Shown: one piece after another, positions 24,138 to 34,814 of the stretch
How positions within the stretch are numbered: position 1 is the stretch's first letter
Layout of the letters: every line of letters starts with the position of its first letter
NCBI GenBank assembly: GCA_963971535.1
Contig: OZ020585.1
Location: 158,233,065 to 158,297,064, forward strand
Origin: Notolepis coatsorum
Lineage: Eukaryota > Chordata > Actinopteri > Aulopiformes > Paralepididae
DNA: 64,000 bases
Direction: 5' to 3'
Made by a program: the position numbers and the translations under genes
Notes under the pieces: model-generated
Databases searched by the model: none
What the model was told of the DNA's origin: nothing
The model's input: the letters and a program-made list of their open reading frames with translations, nothing else

Positions 24138-24158
24138 ATAGAGCTCCTCCAAGACGCT

Positions 24159-24392
24159 ATGGCAGACCAGGACACCACAGAGACCACCGCTCACCCGCAG
24201 AGAGAGCGCAACCTACCAAGCCACCTACGTGACCTCGAAGTGGGCTATGAACCTGAACTCAGTACTCAGATCAGTCAGTACTCGGATCAGTCAGTACTCG
24301 GATCAGTCAGTACTCGGATCAGTCAGTACCCGGATCAGTCAGTACTCGGATCAGTCAGTACTCAGATCAGTCAATTCCTAGACTCACCATAA
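24159..24392 (+). CDS. BEL/Pao gag N-terminal fragment, unit A
   Basis: 77 codons starting MADQDTTETT, an acidic start followed by a basic RERNLPSHLRDLEV stretch as in BEL/Pao gag N-termini. The second half is a tandem repeat of a ~16-bp unit (ggatcagtcagtactc), giving SVLGSVST-type repeats, and ends at a TAG. In a full element this would continue into gag; here the next ORF starts at 24620. The start was chosen because the ATG is just downstream of the primer-binding site. Confidence 0.6.
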   Translation: MADQDTTETTAHPQRERNLPSHLRDLEVGYEPELSTQISQYSDQSVLGSVSTRISQYPDQSVLGSVSTQISQFLDSP

Positions 24393-24619
24393 GGTCAGGT
24401 GTCGGCTCCCATCGTTCATACCCGGCGAGTGAGGCAAGGGACCCGTCTGAAGGTAGTAGGTTCTCACATCTGTCACTTCCTAGACCCACCATAAGGTCAG
24501 GTGTTGGCTCCCATCGTTCATCTGGGAGTGTACACCGACCACATGCTCTCTCACCAGTCCAGGAAGCTATCCTTCAGGAGCACATCCGCCACCTGGAGCT
24601 TGAGGAGCTACAGCGCCAG

Positions 24620-26875
24620 GTGCAGGAAGACCGCAACGCCGACCTGGAGTGCCAACGCTTACAACGCCTACAGCAGGAAGCACAAGATGCACGAGAAGCT
24701 ATAGCTACACGCCTCGACAGGCAGAGGCGGCTTAAGAAGAAGGAGCAGGAACTTCAAGTAGCCAAACTGGTCACCTCACTTCTTCAAGAGTCAAAGATGA
24801 GGGCTCTTGTGCGTGCAGCAGCATCTGAGCCGACCTATTCACCACCTGGACAACAGCACCACGTAGTGGCACCTGTGCCTCTAGCCCTTCCTACCGTACC
24901 ACAGAACGTGCATCCCCCGCCGGCTAATCCAGCCACCATCACTCCAGTGATACACCATCCAGCACAGGCGACGCCTCGCCCTGCTGCTCCCCCTGTGTCG
25001 CCAACCCAGCTCCCAACATGCCTGGTTCAATTGAGCAACCTACAATCTCACACAGGGCCCCCTGTAGCTACTCACAGTACCCAGAGTCCTACCTATGGTG
25101 CGACCATCCCTAGTACTCAACCCAGTACTCAACTCAGTACCCAACCCAGTACTCAACTCAGTACCCAACCTAGTACTCAACTCAGTACCCAACCTAGTAC
25201 TCAACTCAGTACCCAACCTAGTACTCAACTCAGTACCCAACCTAGTACTCAACCCAGTACTCAACCCAGTACTCAACTCAGTACCCAACCTAGTACTCAA
25301 CTCAGTACCCAACCTAGTACTCAACCCAGTACTCAACCCAGTACTCAACTCAGTACCCAACCTAGTACTCAACTCAGTACCCAACCTAGTACTCAACTCA
25401 GTACCCAACCTAGTACTCAACTCAGTACCCAACCTAGTACTCAACTCAGTACCCAACCTAGTACTCAACTCAGTACCCAACCTAGTACTCAACTCAGTAC
25501 CCAACCCAGTACTCAACTCAGTACCCAACCTAGTACTCAACCCAGTACTCAACCCAGTACTCAACTCAGTACTCAACCTAGTACTCAACCCAGTACTCAA
25601 CCCAGTACTCAACTCAGTACCCAACCTAGTACTCAACTCAGTACCCAACCTAGTACTCAACTCAGTACCCAACCTAGTACTCAACTCAGTACCCAACCTA
25701 GTACTCAACTCAGTACCCAACCCAGTACTCAACTCAGTACCCAGCCTAGTACTCAACCTAGTACTCAACCTAGTACTCAACCTAGTACTCAACCTAGTAC
25801 TCAACCTAGTACTCAACCTAGTACTCAGCCTAGTACTCAACCTAGCACCCAGCCTAGTACTCAATCTAGCACCCAACCTAGTACTCAACCCAGTACTCAA
25901 CCCAGTACTCAGCCTAGTACTCAGCCTAGTACTCAACCTAGTACTCAACCTAGTACTCAACCTAGTACTCAACCTAGTACTCAACCTAGTACTCAGCCTA
26001 GTACTCAACCTAGCACCCAGCCTAGTACTCAACCTAGTACTCAACCTAGTACTCAACCCAGTACTCGACTAACTCAACCTAGGACTTCTCCCAGTCCTCC
26101 GCTCCCTGCCGTTGAAGACCTCTCTTCACGGAAAGATCTCGTCCAAGCAACAGTCAGGTCCCTTCACGGTGCGGCTGATGCCCAGACCACCGATCAGCCT
26201 TATGAAGCAGCCGACTTCCTCAACGCTGAGAAGGTTCTCCTTAAACGAGCTCAACTGGACTCACTCCCAGAGGAGATCAAGGCCCTCAAGTCTGACCGAC
26301 CTCTTCCCCCAGACAGTCGTTTGGGCTCTCTATCTCCGGAGTATGAGAAGGCTACATGTCTCCTAGGTAGGCCGCACAGGGCCGAGAACTTGGAGATGGA
26401 TGACATTCACCCAATCGTCTTGGATCCACATCACCCCCTGACAAAGCTGATCATCCAAGATTATGATCAAACTCTTCTCCACCCCGGGCCTGAGAGGGTA
26501 TTCGTTGATCTTCAATCCCGATTCTGGGTTCTACGCGGAAGAGAAGCAATCCGCAAGCATCCGCACACCTGCCAAGAACGACATCTGCGGCGAGCAAAGC
26601 CCGACATGCCTAAAATGGCCGCCCTTCCACCCTGTCACCTGCGCCCCTACAAGCCCCCATTCTATTCCACCAGAGTAGACTGTTTTGGGCCATCTTACAC
26701 CAAGATAGGGCCCCGGAGAGGCAGAAGTGGAGGAAGGACGGCAAGAAACAGTCACTCGGCCCGGTGGCCCTCATCGTTGACCCACAGCCTCCTCGGGCAC
26801 TCTGGCCCGTTGGGAAGGTCACCCAGACGTACCCCGGAACTGACGAGCGTACCCGCACCGCAGCTGTCCAGGTGA
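24620..26875 (+). CDS. BEL/Pao gag-like / truncated integrase fusion with long STQ repeat, unit A
   Basis: 751 codons. Residues ~1-60 form a charged coiled-coil-like segment (LQRLQQEAQDAREAIATRL). Residues ~60-160 are Pro-rich. Residues ~165-483 are ~80 repeats of a 12-bp unit, STQP or STQL. The C-terminal ~200 residues are BEL/Pao integrase: DPHHPLTKLIIQDYD, LLHPGPERVF and HTCQERH form a zinc-binding H2C2 region, in which the second Cys pair is altered, then PPFYSTRVDCFGP. The DDE core is deleted; after it the frame moves off, and the integrase C-terminal tail (VALIVDPQPPRALWPVGKV) is in another frame at 26764-26979. RT and RNase H are missing between gag and integrase. A 9-bp deletion near 26365 relative to unit C removes VGG. 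Confidence 0.75.
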   Translation: MQEDRNADLECQRLQRLQQEAQDAREAIATRLDRQRRLKKKEQELQVAKLVTSLLQESKMRALVRAAASEPTYSPPGQQHHVVAPVPLALPTVPQNVHPPPANPATITPVIHHPAQATPRPAAPPVSPTQLPTCLVQLSNLQSHTGPPVATHSTQSPTYGATIPSTQPSTQLSTQPSTQLSTQPSTQLSTQPSTQLSTQPSTQLSTQPSTQPSTQPSTQLSTQPSTQLSTQPSTQPSTQPSTQLSTQPSTQLSTQPSTQLSTQPSTQLSTQPSTQLSTQPSTQLSTQPSTQLSTQPSTQLSTQPSTQPSTQPSTQLSTQPSTQPSTQPSTQLSTQPSTQLSTQPSTQLSTQPSTQLSTQPSTQLSTQPSTQLSTQPSTQPSTQPSTQPSTQPSTQPSTQPSTQPSTQPSTQPSTQSSTQPSTQPSTQPSTQPSTQPSTQPSTQPSTQPSTQPSTQPSTQPSTQPSTQPSTQPSTQPSTQPSTRLTQPRTSPSPPLPAVEDLSSRKDLVQATVRSLHGAADAQTTDQPYEAADFLNAEKVLLKRAQLDSLPEEIKALKSDRPLPPDSRLGSLSPEYEKATCLLGRPHRAENLEMDDIHPIVLDPHHPLTKLIIQDYDQTLLHPGPERVFVDLQSRFWVLRGREAIRKHPHTCQERHLRRAKPDMPKMAALPPCHLRPYKPPFYSTRVDCFGPSYTKIGPRRGRSGGRTARNSHSARWPSSLTHSLLGHSGPLGRSPRRTPELTSVPAPQLSR
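25111..26069 (+). repeat. 12-bp coding minisatellite (STQP/STQL), unit A
   Basis: About 80 tandem copies of agtactcaacc(t/c)-type units, arranged at first as alternating P/L pairs (24-bp higher order), later as P only. No frame on either strand contains a stop, so spurious ORFs of >300 codons appear in other frames. Confidence 0.95.
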
Positions 26876-26979
26876 AGGACAGAACATACCTGCGCCCTGT
26901 GTCCCGGCCGGTGCAGCTCCCGAGTCTCCCGGATACAGAGGACCCCCTGAGACTTTCCTGTTTAGTTCAAATGGTCTAA
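26764..26979 (+). pseudogene. BEL/Pao integrase C-terminal tail, unit A
   Basis: Encodes ALIVDPQPPRALWPVGKV and VQVKDRTYLRPVSRPVQLP, typical of the end of BEL/Pao integrase. It is out of frame with the preceding zinc-binding segment because of the internal deletion; the true fragment begins a few codons before the ATG. Copies at 33125-33340 and 37040-37255. Confidence 0.75.
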
Positions 26980-27000
26980 GTAGACTTTTGGGTGCGGCTG

Positions 27001-27955
27001 TGTAGGAAAGCCCGTTAATAGACTACTTTGTTCTGTAATAGCCCTTTAATATGTTGTTGTTGACAGGATAGGGTAATTGATTTATGCCAGTGTATTCGTT
27101 CAGCGTGATGTGCTAGTGTTGCACTCTAGTCTTCTGATAACGTTACTGGCCCTTTAAGAGTTTCCCTTTCTACCGTGAGCAAGCTGTTCTCTGTGTTGCT
27201 GCCTGATGGTGCGGCTGCTGCAGCAGTAATATCTGTCCCTTTGAGGAACGTGTGCGTAAATGACATGTGAGTACGGTACCTATGTTTAGTCCTGCTTAAT
27301 TCATCCCTTCAGCTTACTCTACCTTTATAGTGTGTCTCTGCTGATCCATTCCTGTTGACGTTGTTCCCTCTGTTATTGAAACACTGCGCCGTTAGCTTAG
27401 CTACACGTTAGCCAACCTAGGTTCCCTCTGCTATGATATGCTGCCTGCTAGTGATGCTGCGTGGTTAGCTTAGCCGCACGTGAGCTAGCCTAGGCTATAT
27501 AACTCACTCACTACTTCTAGTGAATAGAATGTATCTTTACACCCGGTTTACAGTCCGCCTACCTATATATTGTTTACATGCACTGCATGAGTAATCCCCC
27601 TGCATAGGCTATGTAGGTTATCTATAATAACTCCGGTTAAGTGAATGTCTTGGTTACTAGTAGTTGCACTGTATTGCTAATGAATATTATTGCAGCTATA
27701 GACCACATGTTTATGACATTATGTTTATGTGCGCCACTACTGTGTTTACTAATGTATACTGTATTGTACTCCTTTGTGTTTACTAATGTATACTGTATTG
27801 TATTCCCTTGTAGACAACCACACACACCTTTCTGTTCCCAATACAACCAATACCTGCAGCACGCCTCTGTGTGATTCTTTAATCGGAGTTACAACGCCAT
27901 AGTGTCCGCCAGCTCTATCAAACGCAACCCGTGGAGGCCCTAGCCCTCCGTGTCA
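27001..27955 (+). repeat. BEL/Pao LTR 2 (inner)
   Basis: Starts tgtaggaaag, ends gtgtca. Shares catgtg and tctctg variants with LTR 3. Confidence 0.93.
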
Positions 27956-27992
27956 TGGTCCTTCGAGCCGGATAGAGCTCCTCCAAGACGCT

Positions 27993-28226
27993 ATGGCAGA
28001 CCAGGACACCACAGAGACCACCGCTCACCCGCAGAGAGAGCGCAACCTACCAAGCCACCTACGTGACCTCGAAGTGGGCTGTGAACCTGAACTCAGTACT
28101 CAGATCAGTCAGTACTCGGATCAGTCAGTACTCGGATCAGTCAGTACTCGGATCAGTCAGTACCCGGATCAGTCAGTACTCGGATCAGTCAGTACTCAGA
28201 TCAGTCAATTCCTAGACTCACCATAA
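27993..28226 (+). CDS. BEL/Pao gag N-terminal fragment, unit B
   Basis: Same 77-codon frame as 24159-24392, with one noted change (Y to C at codon 30). Confidence 0.6.
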   Translation: MADQDTTETTAHPQRERNLPSHLRDLEVGCEPELSTQISQYSDQSVLGSVSTRISQYPDQSVLGSVSTQISQFLDSP

Positions 28227-28453
28227 GGTCAGGTGTCGGCTCCCATCGTTCATACCCGGCGAGTGAGGCAAGGGACCCGTCTGAAGGTAGTAGGTTCTCA
28301 CATCTGTCACTTCCTAGACCCACCATAAGGTCAGGTGTTGGCTCCCATCGTTCATCTGGGAGTGTACACCGACCACATGCTCTCTCACCAGTCCAGGAAG
28401 CTATCCTTCAGGAGCACATCCGCCACCTGGAGCTTGAGGAGCTACAGCGCCAG

Positions 28454-30661
28454 GTGCAGGAAGACCGCAACGCCGACCTGGAGTGCCAACGCTTACAACG
28501 CCTACAGCAGGAAGCACAAGATGCACGAGAAGCTATAGCTACACGCCTCGACAGGCAGAGGCGGCTTAAGAAGAAGGAGCAGGAACTTCAAGTAGCCAAA
28601 CTGGTCACCTCACTTCTTCAAGAGTCAAAGATGAGGGCTCTTGTGCGTGCAGCAGCATCTGAGCCGACCTATTCACCACCTGGACAACAGCACCACGTAG
28701 TGGCACCTGTGCCTCTAGCCCTTCCTACCATACCACAGAACGTGCATCCCCCGCCGGCTAATCCAGCCACCATCACTCCAGTGATACACCATCCAGCACA
28801 GGCGACGCCTCGCCCTGCTGCTCCCCCTGTGTCGCCAACCCAGCTCCCAACATGCCTGGTTCAATTGAGCAACCTACAATCTCACACAGGGCCCCCTGTA
28901 GCTACTCACAGTACCCAGAGTCCTACCTATGGTGCGACCATCCCTAGTACTCAACCCAGTACTCAACTCAGTACCCAACCCAGTACTCAACTCAGTACCC
29001 AACCTAGTACTCAACTCAGTACCCAACCTAGTACTCAACTCAGTACCCAACCTAGTACTCAACTCAGTACCCAACCTAGTACTCAACCCAGTACTCAACC
29101 CAGTACTCAACTCAGTACCCAACCTAGTACTCAACTCAGTACCCAACCTAGTACTCAACCCAGTACTCAACCCAGTACTCAACTCAGTACCCAACCTAGT
29201 ACTCAACTCAGTACCCAACCTAGTACTCAACTCAGTACCCAACCTAGTACTCAACTCAGTACCCAACCTAGTACTCAACTCAGTACCCAACCTAGTACTC
29301 AACTCAGTACCCAACCTAGTACTCAACTCAGTACCCAACCCAGTACTCAACTCAGTACACAACCTAGTACTCAATCCAGTACTCAACCCAGTACTCAACT
29401 CAGTACTCAACTCAGTACTCAACCCAGTACTCAACCCAGTACTCAACTCAGTACCCAACCTAGTACTCAACTCAGTACCCAACCTAGTACTCAACTCAGT
29501 ACCCAACCTAGTACTCAACTCAGTACCCAACCTAGTACTCAACTCAGTACCCAGCCTAGTACTCAACCTAGTACTCAACCTAGTACTCAACCTAGTACTC
29601 AACCTAGTACTCAGCCTAGTACTCAACCTAGTACTCAACCTAGTACTCAACCTAGTACTCAACCCAGTACTCAGCCTAGTACTCAGCCTAGTACTCAACC
29701 TAGTACTCAACCTAGTACTCAACCTAGTACTCAGCCTAGTACTCAACCTAGCACCCAGCCTAGCACCCAGCCTAGTACTCAATCTAGCACCCAACCTAGT
29801 ACTCAACCCAGTACTCAACCCAGTACTCAGCCTAGTACTCAGCCTAGTACTCAACCTAGTACTCAACCTAGTACTCAACCTAGTACTCAACCTAGTACTC
29901 AACCTAGTACTCAGCCTAGTACTCAACCTAGCACCCAGCCTAGTACTCAACCTAGTACTCAACCTAGTACTCAACCCAGTACTCGACTAACTCAACCTAG
30001 GACTTCTCCCAGTCCTCCGCTCCCTGCCGTTGAAGACCTCTCTTCACGGAAAGATCTCGTCCAAGCAACAGTCAGGTCCCTTCACGGTGCGGCTGATGCC
30101 CAGACCACCGATCAGCCTTATGAAGCAGCCGACTTCCTCAACGCTGAGAAGGTTCTCCTTAAACGAGCTCAACTGGACTCACTCCCAGAGGAGATCAAGG
30201 CCCTCAAGTCTGACCGACCTCTTCCCCCAGACAGTCGTTTGGGCTCTCTATCTCCGGAGTATGAGAAGGCTACATGTCTCCTCAGAGTAGGCGGTAGGCC
30301 GCACAGGGCCGAGAACTTGGAGATGGATGACATTCACCCAATCGTCTTGGATCCACATCACCCCCTGACAAAGCTGATCATCCAAGATTATGATCAAACT
30401 CTTCTCCACCCCGGGCCTGAGAGGGTATTCGTTGATCTTCAATCCCGATTCTGGGTTCTACGCGGAAGAGAAGCAATCCGCAAGCATCCGCACACCTGCC
30501 AAGAACGACATCTGCGGCGAGCAAAGCCCGACATGCCTAAAATGGCCGCCCTTCAAGTTCAAGTTCAAGTTTCTTTAATAGTTGTCATACAGAAGTACAG
30601 AATACTTTTGTACAAAATGCTTCTTACTGTTGCGCTCCAGAGACTGTGCATGACAAGATAA
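28454..30661 (+). CDS. BEL/Pao gag-like / integrase fusion, unit B, cut by a Rex1 LINE
   Basis: 735 codons, same architecture as 24620-26875. The STQ array (28944-29987) is longer than in unit A. The integrase remnant ends at KMAALQ, where the Rex1 3' tail begins; the last ~20 codons are LINE sequence. The VGG residues missing in unit A are kept (RVGGRPHR). Confidence 0.72.
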   Translation: MQEDRNADLECQRLQRLQQEAQDAREAIATRLDRQRRLKKKEQELQVAKLVTSLLQESKMRALVRAAASEPTYSPPGQQHHVVAPVPLALPTIPQNVHPPPANPATITPVIHHPAQATPRPAAPPVSPTQLPTCLVQLSNLQSHTGPPVATHSTQSPTYGATIPSTQPSTQLSTQPSTQLSTQPSTQLSTQPSTQLSTQPSTQLSTQPSTQPSTQPSTQLSTQPSTQLSTQPSTQPSTQPSTQLSTQPSTQLSTQPSTQLSTQPSTQLSTQPSTQLSTQPSTQLSTQPSTQLSTQPSTQLSTQPSTQSSTQPSTQLSTQLSTQPSTQPSTQLSTQPSTQLSTQPSTQLSTQPSTQLSTQPSTQLSTQPSTQPSTQPSTQPSTQPSTQPSTQPSTQPSTQPSTQPSTQPSTQPSTQPSTQPSTQPSTQPSTQPSTQPSTQPSTQSSTQPSTQPSTQPSTQPSTQPSTQPSTQPSTQPSTQPSTQPSTQPSTQPSTQPSTQPSTQPSTQPSTRLTQPRTSPSPPLPAVEDLSSRKDLVQATVRSLHGAADAQTTDQPYEAADFLNAEKVLLKRAQLDSLPEEIKALKSDRPLPPDSRLGSLSPEYEKATCLLRVGGRPHRAENLEMDDIHPIVLDPHHPLTKLIIQDYDQTLLHPGPERVFVDLQSRFWVLRGREAIRKHPHTCQERHLRRAKPDMPKMAALQVQVQVSLIVVIQKYRILLYKMLLTVALQRLCMTR
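28944..29987 (+). repeat. 12-bp coding minisatellite (STQP/STQL), unit B
   Basis: About 87 units; shares unusual variants (agtacacaacc, consecutive actcaactc pairs) with unit C. Confidence 0.95.
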
Positions 30662-32987
30662 GTATGAAATAAAAACATAGTAAAAATAGTAAAAATTAGA
30701 AGTAAAAAAAGAGGTCACAGTGTTCAGTTTAGACATATGTACAATGTTCGTAGACGTAGTTACCATACAATATACAATACTGTGCAGTGTACTAATATAC
30801 AATACTATACTATATAGTGCAAGGCATAAATGGACGAGGTGCAGTTTAGGTACAATTCACAGTAGGTGTACGAGTTGTAGTGCAAATCCTTTATCAATAA
30901 ATATAAAGTGTAAGTGTGTTTGTGTGATCTAAAGTGTGGAGAGTGGGTGCTGCAGTGTGTTGTTTGTTTGAGTGAGTGTGTGCGTGTGGGTGTGTGTGCT
31001 GTGTGCATTTGATGGTTGTTGCATAGTGATTATTGTTCGTTTAGCGATTATTGTTCGTTTAGCAGCCTGATGGCCTGGGGATAGAAGCTCCTTCTGAGTC
31101 TTTCTGTGCTCGCCATAAGACTCCGGTATCGCTTGCCTGACGGCAGCAGTTCAAAGAGGCAGTTGTTCGGGTGGCTCGAGTCCTTAATAATTCTCTTAGC
31201 CTTCCCCTTGCACCGCTTGTTGTAAATGTTCTGGAGGGTGGGAAGCCCCCCTCTAATTGTGCGTTCGGCTGAACGTGTCACTCTTTGTAGTCTGCTACGG
31301 TCTTTTGCAGTGCTATTCCCAAACCAGGAGGTGATGTTGCCGGTCAGGATGCTCTCTATTGTACATGAGTAGAAGTTCCTAAGGATCTTCTGACTGACTT
31401 GGAACTTCCTTAGGCGCCTGAGGAAGTAGAGGCGTTGTCGTGCCTTCTTCACAACACTGTCAATGTGTGTGGTCCATGTCAAGTCCTCGGATATGTGGGC
31501 TCCGAGGTACTTGAAACTGTTCACTCTCTCAACTGGTGCCCCGTCGATGCTGAGGGGGCTGTAGTCCTTGACCCCCGACCTCCTGAAGTCCACAATCATC
31601 TCTTTTGTTTTGCTGACGTTCAGGGAGAGGCAGTTCTCCTGACACCACTGTGACAGGTTCTCTACCTCTTCCAGGTAGGCCCTTTCGTCGTTGGCAGAGA
31701 TCAGGCCCACCACTACTGTGTCATCAGCAAATTTGATGATGGTGTTGTTGTTCCGCTGTGCTACGCAGTCATGTGTGTACAGGGAGTAGAGGAGGGGGCT
31801 CAGAACACAGCCCTGGGGGGCCCCTATGTTGAGCGTGATGGATGAGGAGGTGCAGTTGCCGGCTCTTACCACCTGGGGTCTGCCCGTCAGGAAGTCCAGG
31901 ACCCACTGGCACAGGTCATAGTTCAAGCCCAGGTCCCTGAGCTTGGCTATGAGTTTGGAGGGGACTATGGTATTGAATGCTGAGCTGTAGTCGATGAACA
32001 GCATTCTCACATAGTTCCCCTGCCTCTTGTCCAGATGTGATGCTGCTGTGTGCAGCACATGGGCTATGGCGTCCTCCGTGGACCTGTTGGGGCGATATGC
32101 AAATTGCAGAGGGTCCAGGTTGATGGGGAGGGAGGAACAGATGTAGCCCTTCACTAGCTTCTCAAAGCACTTCATGGCTATGGAGGTGAGGGCTACAGGG
32201 CGGTAGTCATTGAGGCAAGCGGGCGTAGATTTTTTGGGTACAGGGATGATGGTGGACTTCTTCAGACAGGTGGGGATGACGGCCTGTTCCAAGGACAGGT
32301 TGAAGATGTCAGTGAATACCGGGGCCAGTTGGTCGGCACAGACTTTTAGGACGCGGCCGGGGATGCCGTCCGGTCCTGCTGCCTTCCTGATATCCACTTT
32401 TTTAAAGATCCGTCTCACCTCATGCTCTGTTACCCTGAACACTGATTCTCCATCAGCAGACCCCCCCCCCCCCCATTGCCGTGGTTTGTAGGCTGGTGTT
32501 GTTGTTCACAGCCTCAAACCTCGCATAGAAGGAGTTGAGATCATTTGCTAAGGAGATGTCACTGTTCAGTTTGAGGGGGGTTCCTTTGTAGTCTGTCATT
32601 GTTCTGAGGCCCTGCCACATGCCTCTAGAGTCAGCCTGTTCAAACTGAAGTTCAACTTTATCCCTGTAACGCCGTTTTGCCTCTATTACTGCTCTCCTGA
32701 CGTTGTATCTTGCCATCTTGTGTTCTTCCATGTTGCCTGTCACCAGCCCGGTGTTGTATGCTGATGTGCGCACTTTCAGAGCCTCACGGACGGATTTGTC
32801 TACCCAGGGCTTTTGATTTGGGTAGATATTAATTTTGGTGGTGGGGATTATTACTTCTACCTGAGTACAGACATAGTCAATCACCGTTTCGGTGTATTCG
32901 TTAATATTGGCTGTGTTATCACGGAATACACTCCATTCTGTGCTTCCCAGCACTGCTTGGAGTGACTCCACTGACGTCACGGCCCTT
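30555..32987 (-). mobile_element. Rex1 LINE inserted in BEL unit B
   Basis: The tail on the plus strand is caagttcaagttcaagttt. A 7-bp candidate target duplication gcccttc flanks it (30548-30554 region and 32982-32990 region), and the BEL sequence continues with cttccaccctgtcacctgcg as in units A and C. Confidence 0.85.
31048..32980 (-). pseudogene. Rex1 LINE reverse transcriptase with one frameshift
   Basis: Minus strand. 32980-32453 encodes the endonuclease-RT linker ([36 protein letters not shown]); the frame then breaks in a C-run at ~32461-32474. The RT proper is open from 32442 to 31048: [38 protein letters not shown], the catalytic FADD and the C-terminal [14 protein letters not shown]. 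It is closely related to the copy at 20111-21862 but extends further 5'. The endonuclease domain is absent. Homopolymer slippage (or a sequencing error in the C-run) is the likely cause of the break. Confidence 0.88.
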
Positions 32988-33124
32988 CCACCCTGTCACC
33001 TGCGCCCCTACAAGCCCCCATTCTATTCCACCAGAGTAGACTGTTTTGGGCCATCTTACACCAAGATAGGGCCCCGGAGAGGCAGAAGTGGAGGAAGGAC
33101 GGCAAGAAACAGTCACTCGGCCCG

Positions 33125-33340
33125 GTGGCCCTCATCGTTGACCCACAGCCTCCTCGGGCACTCTGGCCCGTTGGGAAGGTCACCCAGACGTACCCCGGAA
33201 CTGACGAGCGTACCCGCACCGCAGCTGTCCAGGTGAAGGACAGAACATACCTGCGCCCTGTGTCCCGGCCGGTGCAGCTCCCGAGTCTCCCGGATACAGA
33301 GGACCCCCTGAGACTTTCCTGTTTAGTTCAAATGGTCTAA
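33125..33340 (+). pseudogene. BEL/Pao integrase C-terminal tail, unit B
   Basis: As at 26764-26979; lies on the far side of the Rex1 insertion. Confidence 0.75.
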
Positions 33341-33361
33341 GTAGACTTTTGGGTGCGGCTG

Positions 33362-34316
33362 TGTAGGAAAGCCCGTTAATAGACTACTTTGTTCTGTAAT
33401 AGCCCTTTAATATGTTGTTGTTGACAGGATAGGGTAATTGATTTATGCCAGTGTATTCGTTCAGCGTGATGTGCTAGTGTTGCACTCTAGTCTTCTGATA
33501 ACGTTACTGGCCCTTTAAGAGTTTCCCTTTCTACCGTGAGCAAGCTGTTCTCTGTGTTGCTGCCTGATGGTGCGGCTGCTGCAGCAGTAATATCTGTCCC
33601 TTTGAGGAACGTGTGCGTAAATGACATGTGAGTACGGTACCTATGTTTAGTCCTGCTTAATTCATCCCTTCAGCTTACTCTACCTTTATAGTGTGTCTCT
33701 GCTGATCCATTCCTGTTGACGTTGTTCCCTCTGTTATTGAAACACTGCGCCGTTAGCTTAGCTACACGTTAGCCAACCTAGGTTCCCTCTGCTATGATAT
33801 GCTGCCTGCTAGTGATGCTGCGTGGTTAGCTTAGCCGCACGTGAGCTAGCCTAGGCTATATAACTCACTCACTACTTCTAGTGAATAGAATGTATCTTTA
33901 CACCCGGTTTACAGTCCGCCTACCTATATATTGTTTACATGCACTGCATGAGTAATCCCCCTGCATAGGCTATGTAGGTTATCTATAATAACTCCGGTTA
34001 AGTGAATGTCTTGGTTACTAGTAGTTGCACTGTATTGCTAATGAATATTATTGCAGCTATAGACCACATGTTTATGACATTATGTTTATGTGCGCCACTA
34101 CTGTGTTTACTAATGTATACTGTATTGTACTCCTTTGTGTTTACTAATGTATACTGTATTGTATTCCCTTGTAGACAACCACACACACCTTTCTGTTCCC
34201 AATACAACCAATACCTGCAGCACGCCTCTGTGTGATTCTTTAATCGGAGTTACAACGCCATAGTGTCCGCCAGCTCTATCAAACGCAACCCGTGGAGGCC
34301 CTAGCCCTCCGTGTCA
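33362..34316 (+). repeat. BEL/Pao LTR 3 (inner)
   Basis: Very close to LTR 2; starts tgtaggaaag, ends gtgtca. Confidence 0.93.
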
Positions 34317-34353
34317 TGGTCCTTCGAGCCGGATAGAGCTCCTCCAAGACGCT

Positions 34354-34587
34354 ATGGCAGACCAGGACACCACAGAGACCACCGCTCACCCGCAGAGAGA
34401 GCGCAACCTACCAAGCCACCTACGTGACCTCGAAGTGGGCTATGAACCTGAACTCAGTACTCAGATCAGTCAGTACTCGGATCAGTCAGTACTCGGATCA
34501 GTCAGTACTCGGATCAGTCAGTACCCGGATCAGTCAGTACTCGGATCAGTCAGTACTCAGATCAGTCAATTCCTAGACTCACCATAA
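34354..34587 (+). CDS. BEL/Pao gag N-terminal fragment, unit C
   Basis: Identical frame to 24159-24392. Confidence 0.6.
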   Translation: MADQDTTETTAHPQRERNLPSHLRDLEVGYEPELSTQISQYSDQSVLGSVSTRISQYPDQSVLGSVSTQISQFLDSP

Positions 34588-34814
34588 GGTCAGGTGTCGG
34601 CTCCCATCGTTCATACCCGGCGAGTGAGGCAAGGGACCCGTCTGAAGGTAGTAGGTTCTCACATCTGTCACTTCCTAGACCCACCATAAGGTCAGGTGTT
34701 GGCTCCCATCGTTCATCTGGGAGTGTACACCGACCACATGCTCTCTCACCAGTCCAGGAAGCTATCCTTCAGGAGCACATCCGCCACCTGGAGCTTGAGG
34801 AGCTACAGCGCCAG

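Noticed and set aside
25040..26072. ORFs of 325-366 codons in the other forward frame (VLNPVLNS..) and on the reverse strand (LSTRLGTE..) of each BEL unit
   Set aside because: A stop-free 12-bp repeat keeps every frame open; only the frame continuous with coiled-coil and integrase parts is plausible.
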